DNA from: Rhipicephalus microplus
Lineage: Eukaryota > Arthropoda > Arachnida > Ixodida > Ixodidae
Reading direction: 5' to 3'
DNA: 64,000 bases
Assembly: GCF_043290135.1 (NCBI RefSeq)
Contig: NC_134709.1
Location: forward strand, 70,422,456-70,486,455
The translations under genes were made by a program, and so were the position numbers. The first letter of the stretch is position 1, and every line of letters begins with the position of its first letter. The notes below the pieces were generated by a model. It saw only the letters and a list, made by a program, of their open reading frames with translations, was not told where the DNA came from and ran no database searches. Positions 9,665-21,619 of this stretch are shown here, one piece after another.

Positions 9665-11447
9665 GACAAAAAAAAAGAATAAAGTGCGCACGCCAATTGT
9701 GAAATATACAGCTCTTGTTCTTTGCTTGCGTTTTAAGGCATGGACGGTATGCGGCTCCTCATTAAATAAAAGAAGCTGATGCCTGCAACGTATGTCCATC
9801 TCATGATCATACCTATTAGAAAACCGAAAAAAACGAATAGGACTAGAATAGCCACGTACACTCAGTGCCACTAGTGAAAGGTCCACAAGCTACGTGTTAG
9901 AGGCCCCTACATTATGCCTTTACTGAAGGTATGCCACGACTAGGAACGATGTGCAGGATCGCCTGAGTTAGGCAAAACTGGGAAGTTCCCTTTACTAGTA
10001 AGAAAAGTTCTAATTCAATACATTTAGAGAGTCCCTTGTAGGCAAAACAAGGTCACTTATTTGAAAAAGGTGTGCTGATTGCGTTTGGAATGCGAACTAG
10101 GTGTCTCTAAAGGTGACCTTTCCTTTCACTTATCACGCTGCTATAGGAAGGCGCAATTTTCATTACGGAGACTGAACCTATGCAACACAGACGAATGTGT
10201 TCGACCCTGTAAACTTGAAAAACGAGGCTGTAATTTTTCAAAAGTTTGTACCAGTTGCATTAGTGATCATGAAGCAATTTTTGAAAGTACACTGCCTCGG
10301 AAACTCTCTTGATTACCCGGGCTAGTTTAATGATGTCTGTTTTTTTTCCTCAACGAGTTTCACTTTCCCTATAACTCTCGAAAGGCAATCGGCCATAGTT
10401 AGCCAATAACATCATATTCGTCTGGTAAGCTTGAGTGCATGCTCTTGTAGTCTTGTTCTATTGCTTTTGTTCATCTGCAGATAGTGCGTCGTCTTACGAC
10501 TGAGGCTTCAGGAACACTCTCAAACAAGCGTAATTTTTGCCGTTAGCTGTTTTCTGATTCGCTCGACTCGTGTTACGAGAGGTTGACTTTTACGATCAAT
10601 AAAAACCTTGCATAAATAACCGGTTAATCGAGGTAAGTTGAAACAGATTTTATTTGCTCAATGTACCGAAATATTACGCGATACCAGCTGTTTGTCGCTG
10701 CCTTGGCAGGCTCATCACTGGCTATTCTGCGTGTCGTGCTCGAAATTTGAAAGAATATCAAGTGAGAACACACGAGAGACGACGGTGAGCAATATTGTTA
10801 GGACAGAGATATTGTTGCACAAGCAGACACCCCCCCCCCTCTGCAGAAGATATTACAGCGGCCACTGCTTTTTTCTTCAATATAAAGCGGAAACGCGCGA
10901 GTGTTGGCATTTGCTTTTCTTTTTGAAGGGGGGGGGGGGGACGGACGGGTGGTTTAGGGAATCACTGGTGGGTTAAGAGGTACCGAAGAGCTCCGAGTTG
11001 CCTTTATAACCCCAGCCAGGCCCTAGAGGCTCATCAGACGACGTGCATTAAACAGTGTTGCTAAGGCGAGAATAGCAGAAAGAGAAAACCTCCGAGTGTT
11101 CAGTAAAACGAATCGAAAGCAGAATACTTGTGGCAACGAAAAGTGGTCAGCGTACTCACCAGCTCACGTAGGATCATAGCTCCATTACTAATGCATCCAG
11201 ATGCAGCCATTAACGAGTAGGACTAACCTATTAAAAGGAGACAGTATTACATGCACCCAATAAACAGATTTATGTTTCGAGAAGTAAGGCTCCTCTAATC
11301 ATAAAGGTGGTATTGCTGAATCCTGCTAAGATAGCGCAGTATGTTCGTGCGTATTTATAATATTTTTGTGTGTATTATCATAACATAAACGAACACATCC
11401 CCTTGATTCCATCTTGTTTTTCCCCTCTGCGGCGGCCATCGAGCGCG

Positions 11448-11492
11448 TGCCATCGCATAGCGCCGTAGTCGTTAGCGACGCCTTATATAACA
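11448..11492 (-). repeat. Diverged direct repeat, copy 1 (TATAAGGCGTC motif)
   Basis: On the minus strand this reads TATATAAGGCGTCGCTAACG followed by ACTACGGCGCTATGCGATGG. A second version occurs at 11920-11963 in the same orientation (TATAAGGCGTCACCATCGAC, then TACGCCGCTATATGCGACAC). In both, an ATG follows within ~30 bp. The meaning is unknown: perhaps two copies of a promoter-like or TE-derived segment. Confidence 0.45.
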
Positions 11493-11670
11493 TATCAAGA
11501 ATTTCTGGAAACTTGTCGATGAATGTTGATCGGTTTTTGCATTTTTGCACTCCTACAATTGCTTCACTGAGGATACATATGTAAAATAAAATAAATTAAT
11601 AAAAAAAATAAATATTCCGTTTCGCAAAAAAGAGAAAAAGACGAAAAACAAACAAACACACCGTTGTTCT

Positions 11671-11928
11671 TTACTGCCTAATGTAGTCCTTCAATTCCTT
11701 CGCAGTCTTCTTACGCTTTCGTCTTCCTACGTGCGCATCGATTGCTGACAAATCTGTTGCAACTTGCGTGCCCTTTGGAGCGGATGATCCATGGTCAGCG
11801 TTTTCATGGCCACCCGCTCCTGGTGTGTCAGGTTGTGGTGCACTAGATGACTGATTAGATCCTGGTGACCAGTTCATTAAAGCAGAGGTGCAGGATTCCG
11901 TTTTGCCGACTCCTCCATGGTGTCGCAT
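11671..11928 (-). CDS. Hypothetical Ser/Pro/Gly-rich short ORF, unrecognised
   Basis: An 85-codon open frame, low in hydrophobic residues, with a Ser/Pro/Gly-rich middle (SSSAPQPDTPGAGGHENADH) and a basic C-terminus GRRKRKKTAKELKDYIRQ resembling a nuclear localisation signal. Its first Met lies just inside the second copy of the TATAAGGCGTC repeat. The composition is more protein-like than neighbouring chance frames, but no family is recognised. There is no supporting intron, polyadenylation signal or neighbour. It could be a chance ORF or a remnant of an unclassified transposon protein. Confidence 0.2.
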   Translation of the reverse strand: MRHHGGVGKTESCTSALMNWSPGSNQSSSAPQPDTPGAGGHENADHGSSAPKGTQVATDLSAIDAHVGRRKRKKTAKELKDYIRQ

Positions 11929-11963
11929 ATAGCGGCGTAGTCGATGGTGACGCCTTATACAGC
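11920..11963 (-). repeat. Diverged direct repeat, copy 2 (TATAAGGCGTC motif)
   Basis: Partner of 11448-11492, about 470 bp away, same orientation, sharing TATAAGGCGTC, CGACTACG and CGCTAT blocks at matching spacing. Confidence 0.45.
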
Positions 11964-14692
11964 AGTATCGTCATCACTATCATCATGGTCACGGCGGGAA
12001 CAGTTAAGAGGCGTGCATGCTTATAGGGGCCACATCATTATTCTCTAATTTCTAAAACGCAACAGAAGACACCATAGGTAATTACTGTTTTTGCTTTCAC
12101 TTTTATTGCACCCGAGGTTCCTCACTGGCACATCTCTCACAAACTCCGGCACTATGATGTGTTTTTGTAGCCGTTATAATTTCTAAATTAGCTTATTTAT
12201 GTGTGTCAACCTTTTGCTTTATTCCAGCGTTTCTGAAGTCACGTCGAACAGACTTTCAGAATTCGCCGACTTTTTTTTTCTGTGTTGTCTAAAAATGTAT
12301 ACTCTATTTTAAACAGGATGATTTCGTCACTTGGGTGCTTCATTTGGATACTCTAAGTCTTTTCTTTGAATTCTCAATTATATTTGATTAGGCAACAGCG
12401 CACTTAATTTGGTTCTGGGTAAATTGCTAGATATAGCCGGGATACTATACAAAGGTATATGACCCTGATCACACAATACAGGATGAATAGAGTACCTGCA
12501 GATGCATATTATTGTTTACGTTGACGTTACAGCTAATATCCTAATGGTGACCAAACAGTGCTACCACCCACCATCCCACAGGTCTCCCCCTAAAAAAAGG
12601 CGGGGGGATTTCCATGATTTCACATTTCATAGTTGCTAAAGCTCGGTTCCTTTCGCTCGTTTATAAGTCCAGAAGACAATGAAAGCAATACTAACGCCGA
12701 GAACGAACACTGCGGCGTCACTGAAATCGCGCCGGTGTGACGGCGTGGTACAGATTGAACCACTGCGGCTCCGAGGATTGCCATTTTGTGCGCCTGTCGT
12801 GTAACTGCTCCTTCGCGAGATGGTGGGGATTACTTCTCAATTTTATGTTGCTAATCTCCCAAGGGTAAATGTTGGAGTTTTCTCTAATAGCGAGAGTTAA
12901 CGAGGTCAACAAGCGTTTGAAAAATATGCACCTTAGTATAAGGTTCCCGCCCGAATAAAAAAAATAATGAATAGGGTGAAATGTTTTCACCAATAAATGC
13001 TGGTCCACGTTTATCTTTCATGCGTAAACGTTCACGATTGCTCACAGCGTTCGCACGAGAAGAATCACGCGGCTGGTGCCAGCGTGTTCGTGACCCGTCA
13101 AAAAAGGTGCGAAACTGTGCTCGGCCAATTGTTCAAATCCATGCAGGAGGCTGCTCCTGCGTCACTATAGCAGCGTATATATTTATTTCTTTACTTTAGA
13201 TTACAACCTAACTAACACAAAAAGTTTAGTTAGTTTGGTTTCCTTGGACAAGGCGGATTTTTTTTGTAATTCTGCCCTGTGAGAAGGGTAAGACGTGACA
13301 AAAAATCTACCAATTGCCTAAGAGAGTGCGTTATTAACTTAGCTATTAAGTTACACTCGCTATATATTTCATTTCTTTCTTTAGGAGGGTTTCGAAATAC
13401 AAATAAAAACATATAGAGCTTCCTAGGAGGAGAACGACTGCAAAGAGCACTGATTTCTGTTCAGGACATCACTTGTTATATTCGCGCTGCATCAAGGTTA
13501 TTTCCGTGTTAATATGGATGTTCTCAAATGACGTACAAAAAAGTGGCGCAATCACCAAGTCAATTCATTCGAAAATACGTCTCCGCATTGAGTTTGAATG
13601 AAGCTTCTCATATAAACCAACTAAAAAAAGTGCTACAAAATCTGAATATCGCACAGTTTTAAACTCAGGGCCTTACAAATCCCCATGAACGAAGTTGAAA
13701 CCCAAATGTTCACGTTTTGTTCTGATTTGCAACAATGAGAAAGAACCAACAGAGCACACATCCGAGAGCTTCGTATACAAATACCATTCATTCATTAGTA
13801 GTGTTAAGCACTAAAGTGAACTTGAGTGCAGAATAAAAGTGACACCCGGAATTTTCCGCGATGCAAGCGCTTTGCCCAAATCAGAGGTCATTGCGCAGCT
13901 TTCCTGAAAAAGCACACCCAAGGAGCAGCATGAGTGAATCCACTGCGTTGCTTAGTTGTAGAACCAAAAAATCTGCAAAAGTGGCACGATACGCCATCTC
14001 GTTGTTTGCGCTCCCAAACGACGTCATGGTAATCGCAAAATCTTTAGCTGCTCCTACGTTAGGAGGCTATGCGGGTTTTTGCGAGGTGTAATGTGACGGC
14101 AGGTCCTCTCCTGAGTATTCCTTCCTCAATGAGTCAGTCACACAACGAAGGAAACGGGTGCTCGACCATGCCTTGATGTTCAGTTGCGCCACTGCAAACG
14201 CGCGCTTTCGCATCTTGGCTAAAGTAAGCACCGTCAATCTTTCTGAACTGGTTAAGGTTAGTGCCAAGAAGTTTAAATAAAGAAGCGCAATAACTGTCAA
14301 TGGATGAAATATTTACCGAGAACAGTGAGATTTTCCTGCTTTGCTAAGCAACTGTTGAACGCAAACAAGCAAAAAGCATGACTCTGTGTGGGTCTAGTAT
14401 AAAAATAAAAAACTGCTGTACATTAAGCCCTAGATTATCAGAAAACTTTGCTACTCACGTCGGCACTGCGTGGAGAACAGATATTATATTGAGGCTTCAA
14501 CAAAATTATAAAAAAACTGCGAGTTTCTAACGATGTTCCTAAAAGAGAAAGAAAACGTCTTGAAATGGAGAGAAAAGGCAAGGAGTCTTTTTTATTACAG
14601 CCGCCGGAGGAAGAAAGTTGATTAGGGGTTCCAATAATGCTGCAAATCGATGCGGAATCGTACCACTAACAGGAAAGTTTTTTTATATGTAA

Positions 14693-14935
14693 GCGGCCCT
14701 ACCACGGTGGTCTAAGTGGCTAAGGTACTCGGCTACTGACCCGCAAGGCCATGGGATCGAATCTCGGCTGTGGCGGCTGCATTTCCAATGGAGGCAGAAA
14801 CGTTGTAAGCCCGTGTGCTCAGAATTGGGTGCATGGTAAAGAGCTCCAGGTGGTAGAATTTGCGGAGCCCTCCACTACGGCCCCTCTCGTAATCATATGG
14901 TGATTTTGGGACGTTAAACTCCACATATCAAATCA
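14693..14935 (+). mobile_element. Ruka-type SINE, full length, plus
   Basis: The tRNA-like head begins CCTACCACGGTGGTCTAAGTG and carries an A-box region (AGTGGCTAAGGTA) and a B-box region (GGGATCGAATCTCGG). The body follows (TGCATTTCCAATGGAGGC, CCCGTGTGCTCAGAATTGGG, GGGACGTTAAACTCCACATA) and the tail AAATCA. Short flanking repeats ATATGTAA (14685-14692 and 14936-14943) are a probable target duplication. Mutations in the B box suggest it is not transcribed well. Confidence 0.9.
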
Positions 14936-14944
14936 ATATGTAAA

Positions 14945-15670
14945 CGAAAGGGCGCGTGGTCGTTTGCTGATATCGCTTCATTAGCAATGCTGCGTGTTAG
15001 ATTTTATCTTGTATTATAGTATTCTTTGAGATACATGTTTTTTTAGGTACAATCCCCATCTCGTGTGCACGTGCATGCTTCGCAGTTATTATTCACGAGT
15101 AATATCAATCGAAGGGCTTTTTTTTTTATTCAACCACTTGATTCCAATGCGTAATGTAGCCAAGGAAAATACACAGGACAATATACTTACAGGGTTCAGC
15201 TGACATGTGGAAACCATGAATATAGTAGACTGCTACAAAGTTTACGCATTCTGACTTTCAAGAAGATCCTCATAAAACTGGACACAACTCTATTTGAACT
15301 TCGCAGTACCCGAAATACCCTAAAATAAAATGATAATGTAAAGATCACTTTCAAGATGTCGAAGTGTACCCCGCATAAGAGATCACTAACATTATCGGAG
15401 TTTTTTTTACTACAGTTCCAAAAACTCGTCACATGAAAAAAAAAACAAATTGGGTGATCCCCTATTTATAGGAATCGGTATAACACGTAAGTGAAATTTG
15501 TCTGTACCGAGCTAGTTGATCGTTTACTGTGCATTATTTCAGTAACAGCAACAAATTTCAGTCACTTTAGCAATGGCAATCCCCTAAAAACATGCAGCGC
15601 ACTCCTTAAGCAGAAATCAAGCACGCAATTAGAATACACGGGACGGCAGCAGACTGATAACTGTCACTGT
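14945..15670. other. Unassigned spacer before the I-clade LINE
   Basis: AT-rich sequence with a T-run (15119-15128) and no recognisable gene. The plus frame at 15491-16021 is mostly LINE 5' leader read out of frame. Confidence 0.45.
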
Positions 15671-15679
15671 TCGACACTT

Positions 15680-17098
15680 AAAGTGTGCGGTTGTTCGAGG
15701 AGGAGGAAGACGACGAAGTTGAGAGTGCAGCTAACCTTATCCTCGATCTTGTATTTTTTTGTTTTGTGTTATTTTCCGTCGTTCTCGCGAAGACCTCTGC
15801 GGCATCAAGAAGATTTCGCCCTTACCGGGCCCATTCCGAGAAGACGCGACAAGAAGAAGTGTCTAATTCCGGGACTTCGGCCATGGTCTAGCCATGCAAG
15901 CGACCAGGACTTACGCCTGATCCATCTCACACGCCATCGAAACGACCAGACCAACGAGTGGACGAACGTAACTGTGGCGACACCAATGAACGTACAACTG
16001 ATGACGACGCATCTACAATAGTGACTCGACGAGAAGGTAGACGATTGGTCGGACATGAAAGACGACAACTTCAAGATGGTAAGCCCCCGCAAAAGCAGAA
16101 CTGTGGGTATTCCGGTGAATATATCACCTGTAGAGAGCGAAAAAGACTTAACACAGTTAAACCCTACCGCTTTACATTCTGCGGTGACATTAGTCATTGA
16201 AGCTGAGCCATATCGGAGTTATTTCACTGCTCAAGGCTCGCTACTGCTTGACGTGGCCACTGAAGATCAAGTAAACGCGCTTTTCAAACCTGGCAAGCTT
16301 TGTGGTGTAGAAGTTAGCGCTCGTCTTCCTAATGCCGACCTGCGAAATACCTGCTTGATCAGAGGTGTTCCGAAGTGGTACACAGAGGCGGATATTTTCC
16401 GATACACGAAACCCTGAGGCGTGATTCGCGTACGGAGAATAGTTAGAAGAGAAGTTTCTTCTACGAATGAGTGGAAAGTTAGACCCACGGACATGGTGGT
16501 ACTTGCGTTTACTCCAAACACCATCCCGCCAGTCTTAGTGGGTGCCCATTCCGAGTGAAAGCGCTGCATAGACGAAAAGCCTTTCTTACGGGGCCTAAAC
16601 CAACTACTGCCCGGTCAGATGCTCAATCACCTGACAATTTTCCTCCATTGGTGAAAGAAAGAATATCAAGTAGTTCAAACAATGTAAGTGAGGTCCAATC
16701 AGAAGAATGCTTCCTGGAAACACCGGGCAATGCGAGTCGAGCAAAAAAGGAGCCATGCCAACTGAGTGTACTCAGAACATTTCTACGCAAGCTATCTATG
16801 CCAGAGTGCTAAAACAAATTTGAGCAGAAGGCAAAGAGACATGAGGAAAATATCCACGACACGGCGGAGATTGTTCGTGTTTTGTTTGCCGCTCTACGTT
16901 CTCACCTAGCGACAATGCCACCAGGTACTGCGAGGACCATGCTGCATGCCAAGCTGGCTCTAGAATCAATGCTGCTTGGTTGTTTCGGGCACAACCAGCA
17001 ATATGTTGCTGAAGGCCAAGACTCAGTGCACGTTAAATCGCCGAAAATTGCCTTTCATATAGCAGTGGAATTGTGCCGGTATTGTTTCTCGCATGAAT
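15680..17098 (+). pseudogene. I-clade LINE: 5' leader and ORF1 (nucleic-acid-binding protein), broken
   Basis: ORF1 proteins of I-type LINEs coat the RNA. The leader carries GAGGAGGAGGAAGACGACGA at about 15696. The readable ORF1 core is at 16055-16417, with ISPVESEKDLTQLNP, FTAQGSLLLDVATEDQVNAL and RNTCLIRGVPKWYTEADIF, the last being a conserved stretch in tick I-like elements. A stop at 16417 is followed in frame by VIRVRRIVRREVSS and DMVVLAFTPNTIPP. No CCHC knuckles are visible where they are expected (about 16540-16570), suggesting a small deletion. The C-terminal part (16555-17098) is open in pieces, with ARSDAQSPDNFPPLVKER and HLATMPPGTARTMLHAKLAL. ORF2 begins at or just before the ORF1 end. 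Confidence 0.72.
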
Positions 17099-17880
17099 GA
17101 ACTACACCTGTTTTTGAGAGAATATCAAATTCTCATCTTGAACTCTGTCGGAGGCCGGATTACCGAGACAAAGATCAATCACTGGATACGTCATTCACAA
17201 GAACCCCATCATAGCGACTTTACCAAATGGAAGCGCCGATGTGTATATACGAAGAGAGGTACCACACGTAGCACTCAATTTGGTGGACTTGTGCACAGAT
17301 GTTATAGAAGTTGGTGCGATCAGGGCACAGATAGGAAACCGCAAAGTCAGCATTGCATCGGTGTATGCGTCTTCTCGCAAGAAAATTTCCACCGAGAAGT
17401 TTTTTGGAAGGCCTGTGTCATCGTTGCCCAGCTCCGCGCATCATTTGTGGTGATTTCAATGCGAATCACCCGTCATGGGGGACAAGAGATCGGATGCACG
17501 TGGACGTTGTCTGGGAAAGGCTATTAATAAGCTAGACTTGTGCATTGCGAATGATGGCAACGTAACATTCTTTAGGTACCCAGCTTGTACAAGTATGATT
17601 GACTTGACGTTGCATTCAAGTGACGTTCAACTCACGTGTTGCACAGCTCCGGACAGAATGGGCAGTGATTATTTCCCTATATTGATTATTGCTACTGGCT
17701 ACCATTTGACAGTAGGAAAATCCTGCAATGTAACTGATTCGGATCGCTACCGAGAGCATCTAGATAACTTATCAGGGGATATGTTTCAGAATATGCGGGC
17801 GAGCAAAGCGGCTGCAACCACCATACTTATGCTACCTGCACAATTTTCAGCCCCGGACTTAAAGCTCCGTAATTAGTGTG
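17083..17880 (+). pseudogene. I-clade LINE ORF2: AP-type endonuclease domain, broken
   Basis: This domain nicks target DNA to prime reverse transcription. Successive frames give NELHLFLREYQI at the start, LPRQRSITGYVIHKNP and ATLPNGSADVYIRREVPHVA (about 17160-17270). IRAQIGNRKVSIASVYASS follows, then CGDFNANHPSWG (about 17450-17482), in which the Asp and Asn are conserved catalytic residues. Next comes RYPACTSMIDLTLHS and the final motif DRMGSDYFPILI (about 17655-17690), the S-D-H/Y motif with Tyr where His is expected. At least three frameshifts are needed to follow the domain. Confidence 0.82.
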
Positions 17881-19140
17881 CGGCCAGAAGAAGAACAGAG
17901 AAAAGGCTTTTGTGGTGAGGTGGTGAACCTGCTAGCAAAACTCAGTTCAACAGACTTAATGCAGCAATACGGCAATACAGTAACAAACTTCGGAGGAAAC
18001 AATGGTCAACGTTTTGTGAGAGTTTAGGTGCATTTAGTTCACTGTCAAAGATATGGCGAGTAGCTAATCGGGTAGGAATCACGCCCGAGTCTTTGAGACC
18101 GCTTATTGCCCTCGCGTTATTCAACGATACGTTAATGACGTCTATAGCCGAAGAGTTTGCTGACGTATATGTAATTGGAAGAGAAAGTGAACCACTTTAC
18201 CCACTTCCGCCTCAATCTACATCTGCCATCGACGCACCTTTCACGCTACGGGAACTTACGTCAGCCATAAGTTGTCTCCATCGACGCTGTGCTCCTGGAC
18301 CAGACGTAATTACAAACCAAATGTTTTCAAATCAGCCTGCAGAAGTGAAGAAGAGGCTTCTGATGCATTTCAACTATGTTTAGGAGTCGGGAAACATTCC
18401 TCAGGCCTGGAAAATGGCCTGGGTTGTGCCAGTGCTGAAACCAGGTAAAGACAGAACAGAACTGGCATCATACAGACCAGTATCACTAACCTCGTGCGTA
18501 ACGAAGCTGGTAGATAAGCTGGACTGTGTTCGGCTGACATGGAGGATGGAGAACCACAAAGCCCTTCCAGCATGTACGACTGGGTTTCGGCAACGGTTCA
18601 GTGCACAGGACATCTTGGACTTGGTGAGTCACATAGAACACCAACGAGCACACGGCTTTTCAACTCTAGCAATATTCCTGGACGTTTCAAAAGCATACAA
18701 CTACGTGTTCCAAGGTGCGATAATTTGTGGCCTTGCATCTATGAGTATAACGGGGCACCTTTTACGCTTTGTTCAGGCGTTTTTGAAAGATCGCTCGATG
18801 AAGGTGAAGTTATGAACAGTGCGCAGTAGCTCAAGGAAAATCACCAAAGGAGCGCCGCAGGGCAGTTTCCTGTCTCCAATGTTGTTCAATGGGGTTATGG
18901 CTGGTTTACCTAATACTTTCAAGACTGTGAGCAAGGCAGTACAGATATCAATTTATGCCGATGACATATGCATCTAGCTGTCTGGATATCAGCATAAGTG
19001 ATGGAAAATGATTGGCGAAAAAGTTCTACTCTCCGCACAAACCTATCTTGAATCTCTTGGACTAACAATATCAGCTGAAAAGTTTCAATTCATGCTATTC
19101 CCAGGTATGCGAAGACGAGAAACAAGAAGGAAATTGTTAC
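17881..19140 (+). pseudogene. I-clade LINE ORF2: reverse transcriptase domain, broken
   Basis: This is the non-LTR reverse transcriptase. Recognisable in order are FTLRELTSAISCLHRRCAPG and PDVITNQMF (about 18240-18325), a stop at 18380, WVVPVLKPGKDRTELASYRP and VSLTSCVTKLVD (about 18420-18515), FSTLAIFLDVSKAYNYV (motif A, about 18657-18707), KGAPQGSFLSPMLFN (motif B, about 18847-18893) and YADDICI (motif C, about 18955-18975). The motif-A core FLDVSKAYN keeps its Asp and the YADD box is intact, but stops at 18813 and after YADDICI break the frame. It belongs to the same element as the flanking endonuclease and RNase H. Confidence 0.88.
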
Positions 19141-19235
19141 TTCCTTATGCATCAATAAACAAGTTGGGTACATGAGATTCCTTGGAGTACGCACTAGACA
19201 CGAGGATGAATTGGTGACGGGCAGTAGACAAGAAA

Positions 19236-20336
19236 ATGTTAGCGCTGTCACCCCGTGTGAACATTATTCGAAGGAAGGCAGAAACAAGCTGGGGGAGCCA
19301 CCCAACAATGATGAAGTTACACAAGGCAGTAATTGTCAATCGTGTGCTTTTCCAATTGCCTCTGATCTCTCCGAGTGAGTCACAGTACGAACGGCTGGGA
19401 AAACGTCATCGTAAAGGCGTCAGAGTTGCTTTGGGAGTGCCAAAGTTTGCAGCGAGCATGAAGGCGCTTCATGAAGCTCGTCTTTCGCCATTAGGTCTTC
19501 TCGCCTCTCAACGACTGCTTACACAGCTTTGCCGACTTGGCGAATCAAGCCCAGGAGGAGCACTACTCAGTCGCCTTCGGCGACGCACGGAATTACGAGC
19601 TTTCGTGACTCTCAACACCCTTCGCCATCTTATCATTGTTTTTCCCAAACAAAGACAACTTCTACAAGGCCCATCTTGGTCACATGAGTATGTCGACTGT
19701 CAGGTGACAATTCCACGGATGCACAGCAAGCGTTCCTCACCCACAGCAGGAGTACGTTCTTTGGTACTTGAATATATTAAAGAAAAGTATGCCAATCATT
19801 TGAAAGTTTTCACCGATGAATCAGTCGACATAGTGCGCGGAGCAAGCACTGCAGCGTTTGTGATCCCGTCTCTAAAGGCGTCCTGGGCAGTGCTACCCGA
19901 GTGCGCTGTTTCATCGACAGAATGTGATAGCGTGGCAATCGAGGCAGCCCTGACGAAACTGAAGCTTTGTAGGCAACAACAAGTCGTGCTGTTTTCAGAC
20001 AGTAAGCCCGCGTTGCAGCAACTAAAACATGCATTACTTTTAGATCGATGCACTCAAAGATCACTGCGAATCCTTAAAGACCTGCATGGCATTAGTATAA
20101 ACATTACGTTTCAATGGATTCTATCACATGTGGGTATAGCGGGTAATGAGGCGGCTGACAGACTTGCCCGGAGTGCTCTGGAGCTTACACCAACTAAGAA
20201 GGCTCCCAAAGACAATCAGCGTATCTTACGAGAGGCTGTCAATAAGTATTTTCACTCGTTATGGCTGATGCCTCACCAGGAACGTGTGACACAAGGGCTA
20301 TCAAGGAAAGAGGCCTGCTTGCTTCATCGCATCTGA
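19236..20336 (+). pseudogene. I-clade LINE ORF2: post-RT region and RNase H domain (open, 366 codons)
   Basis: A 366-codon open stretch. The first half is the post-RT region (SQYERLGKRHRKGVRVALGV, then ASMKALHEARLSPLGLLASQ). The second half is an RNase H domain: LKVFTDESVDIVRGAS (Asp 1; the usual TDGS is TDES), VSSTECDSVAIEAAL (Glu), VLFSDSKPAL (Asp 2) and LSHVGIAGNEAADRLARSAL (His/Asp). An RNase H inside ORF2 is a hallmark of I-group LINEs and excludes CR1, RTE and L1. This is the best preserved part of the element. The Met at 19236 is not a genuine start, because the reading belongs to one long ORF2. Confidence 0.86.
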
Positions 20337-20612
20337 ACGGCATCAGCGCGTACACCCGCATGGTTCCACAAGATCGGGCTCTCCACGACGTCCTTGTGCT
20401 CAAAGTGCAAGGAAAATGGTCACATAAAACACTATTTGCTTAAATGTCGTGAGCTTACTAAAAAACGGCAAGGTTTATTTGAGGAACTGCAACAGTTAGG
20501 CTCACTGTGACAGCGTGACTGATATTCTGTTTCCGCGTGGTTTCTTGATGTTCAGGAAACAGGTGTCGCGACTTCTCTTGAAATTTTTGGTTGCTATGGA
20601 CCTCGCATGTAA
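20337..20612 (+). pseudogene. I-clade LINE ORF2 C-terminus with CCHC zinc knuckle, and 3' end
   Basis: After a frameshift near 20335 the reading at about 20391-20450 gives C-S-K-C-K-E-N-G-H-I-K-H-Y-L-L-K-C, a zinc-knuckle-like cluster typical of the C-terminal end of I-group ORF2. The remaining reading runs to about 20610, where the similarity to coding sequence ends. No clear poly(A) or TAA-repeat tail is left, so the 3' boundary is approximate. Confidence 0.65.
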
Positions 20613-21290
20613 CTAGTGATAAATGACAATCATCTTTGGCGTATAGTCAGCGAAATAAAGTGTCCGTACAATACTGCACGTGTAACAGCACAAAGGCCGC
20701 TGTTTTATGCAAGCTTGCGCCACATTATGCACAATTTTTATTTTAAAAGCTGCTCGCGCTTTGTTAAAAAAAGAAAGGACATTAGCTACAATTAGCAAAT
20801 AGGAAACTGGGCGGGGTGATTGCCTTCAAACTATGCAAGGCTAGATCCGCCGGCTACCTACACTATTATTATCCATAACCTTAACCTTAACCTTAAGGCG
20901 TGCTCTTCAAACAGAAAGACACATGCACAAAACGAGCGCACAGGTATACACCGGACAAGTGCGATCAACCGTCACAATTCTTCCTGCGTCGCATGTTAGC
21001 AGTATGTTACTTTTGTAAACGCGGCCGTGGCTTCATCCTCTCCCAAATTACGAGTCTGATAAGCGCGCGTATGAGGGACTGCGCTCCGTGGAGTCGACGA
21101 TATTTTGCGCGCCCAACGCTAAGGTCCCTATATGAAACAAGAAACTAGTTTCTTCAAGGGACCTTACCCAACGCGAGCCCGTCGCGCCATCTCATCACTG
21201 ATAACAAGAACGCGCTAAAGTTTCGAAGCTCTGAGGATTGCCAAACTGTGTATATTGTAAATAAACGGCTTTTCTGTTAGCATGCCAGAC
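20613..21290. other. Unassigned spacer with a small hairpin
   Basis: No gene was recognised. Three tandem CCTTAA units occur at about 20877-20896. An interrupted inverted repeat at 21118-21168 pairs AAGGTCCCT with AGGGACCTT around AGAAACTAGTTTCT; it could be the end of a small element but no partner was found. Confidence 0.45.
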
Positions 21291-21294
21291 AACG

Positions 21295-21605
21295 TACGCT
21301 CTGTGGCGTAGTGGCTAGCACCGCGCACTGAGAATCGATTCCACGCGGGGTGGGTGCTTTTTTTATTGCGATAGCGATTATAGGGACACTCCCTGCTGGA
21401 TTTTGCTGCTGGCGTCGTCGTCCACATTGGCATCACCATCACTCACAATTTATGTATACTTATCTACAGATATGTATATTCAACAAAGTATAATCGAGAA
21501 AAAGACTCCGGCACGCGGCATCTAACGTGGGACCTTCGAATCGGGAATGCGAGGCATTAACCACTGCGCCACCGAGGAGCACCTCCTTTCCCATACAAAC
21601 GGCAT
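21295..21605. repeat. Two tRNA-like modules facing each other
   Basis: The left module (plus, about 21298-21350) reads CTCTGTGGCGTAGTGGCTAG then GAGAATCGATTCCACGC, an A-box/B-box-like pair with the intervening part shortened. The right module (minus, about 21605-21535) reads CCTCGGTGGCGCAGTGGTTA then CCCGATTCGAAGGTCCCACG. About 190 bp lie between, including TGCGATAGCGATTATAGGGA. The modules are in inverted orientation. This could be two SINE heads or a single element with tRNA-like ends. Neither folds as an intact tRNA by eye. Confidence 0.55.
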
Positions 21606-21619
21606 AATATTTATATCTA

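Larger units (their letters stand above)
9665..14684. other. Long unassigned spacer
   Basis: Five kilobases without a recognisable gene. It contains a C-run (10830-10839), a G-run (10928-10940), a diverged direct repeat pair (11448-11492 and 11920-11963) and several short chance ORFs. The 77-codon frame at 10079-10312 (plus) is Cys-rich but has no signal peptide or known spacing. The 96-codon frame at 12718-13008 (minus) has no feature that I recognise. Confidence 0.5.

Noticed and set aside
10079..10312. Cys-rich 77-codon ORF as a secreted peptide
   Set aside because: No signal peptide, no recognisable cysteine spacing, and no conserved context.
20877..20896. CCTTAA repeats as telomeric sequence
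   Set aside because: Only about three units, and the arthropod telomere repeat is TTAGG, not TTAAGG.
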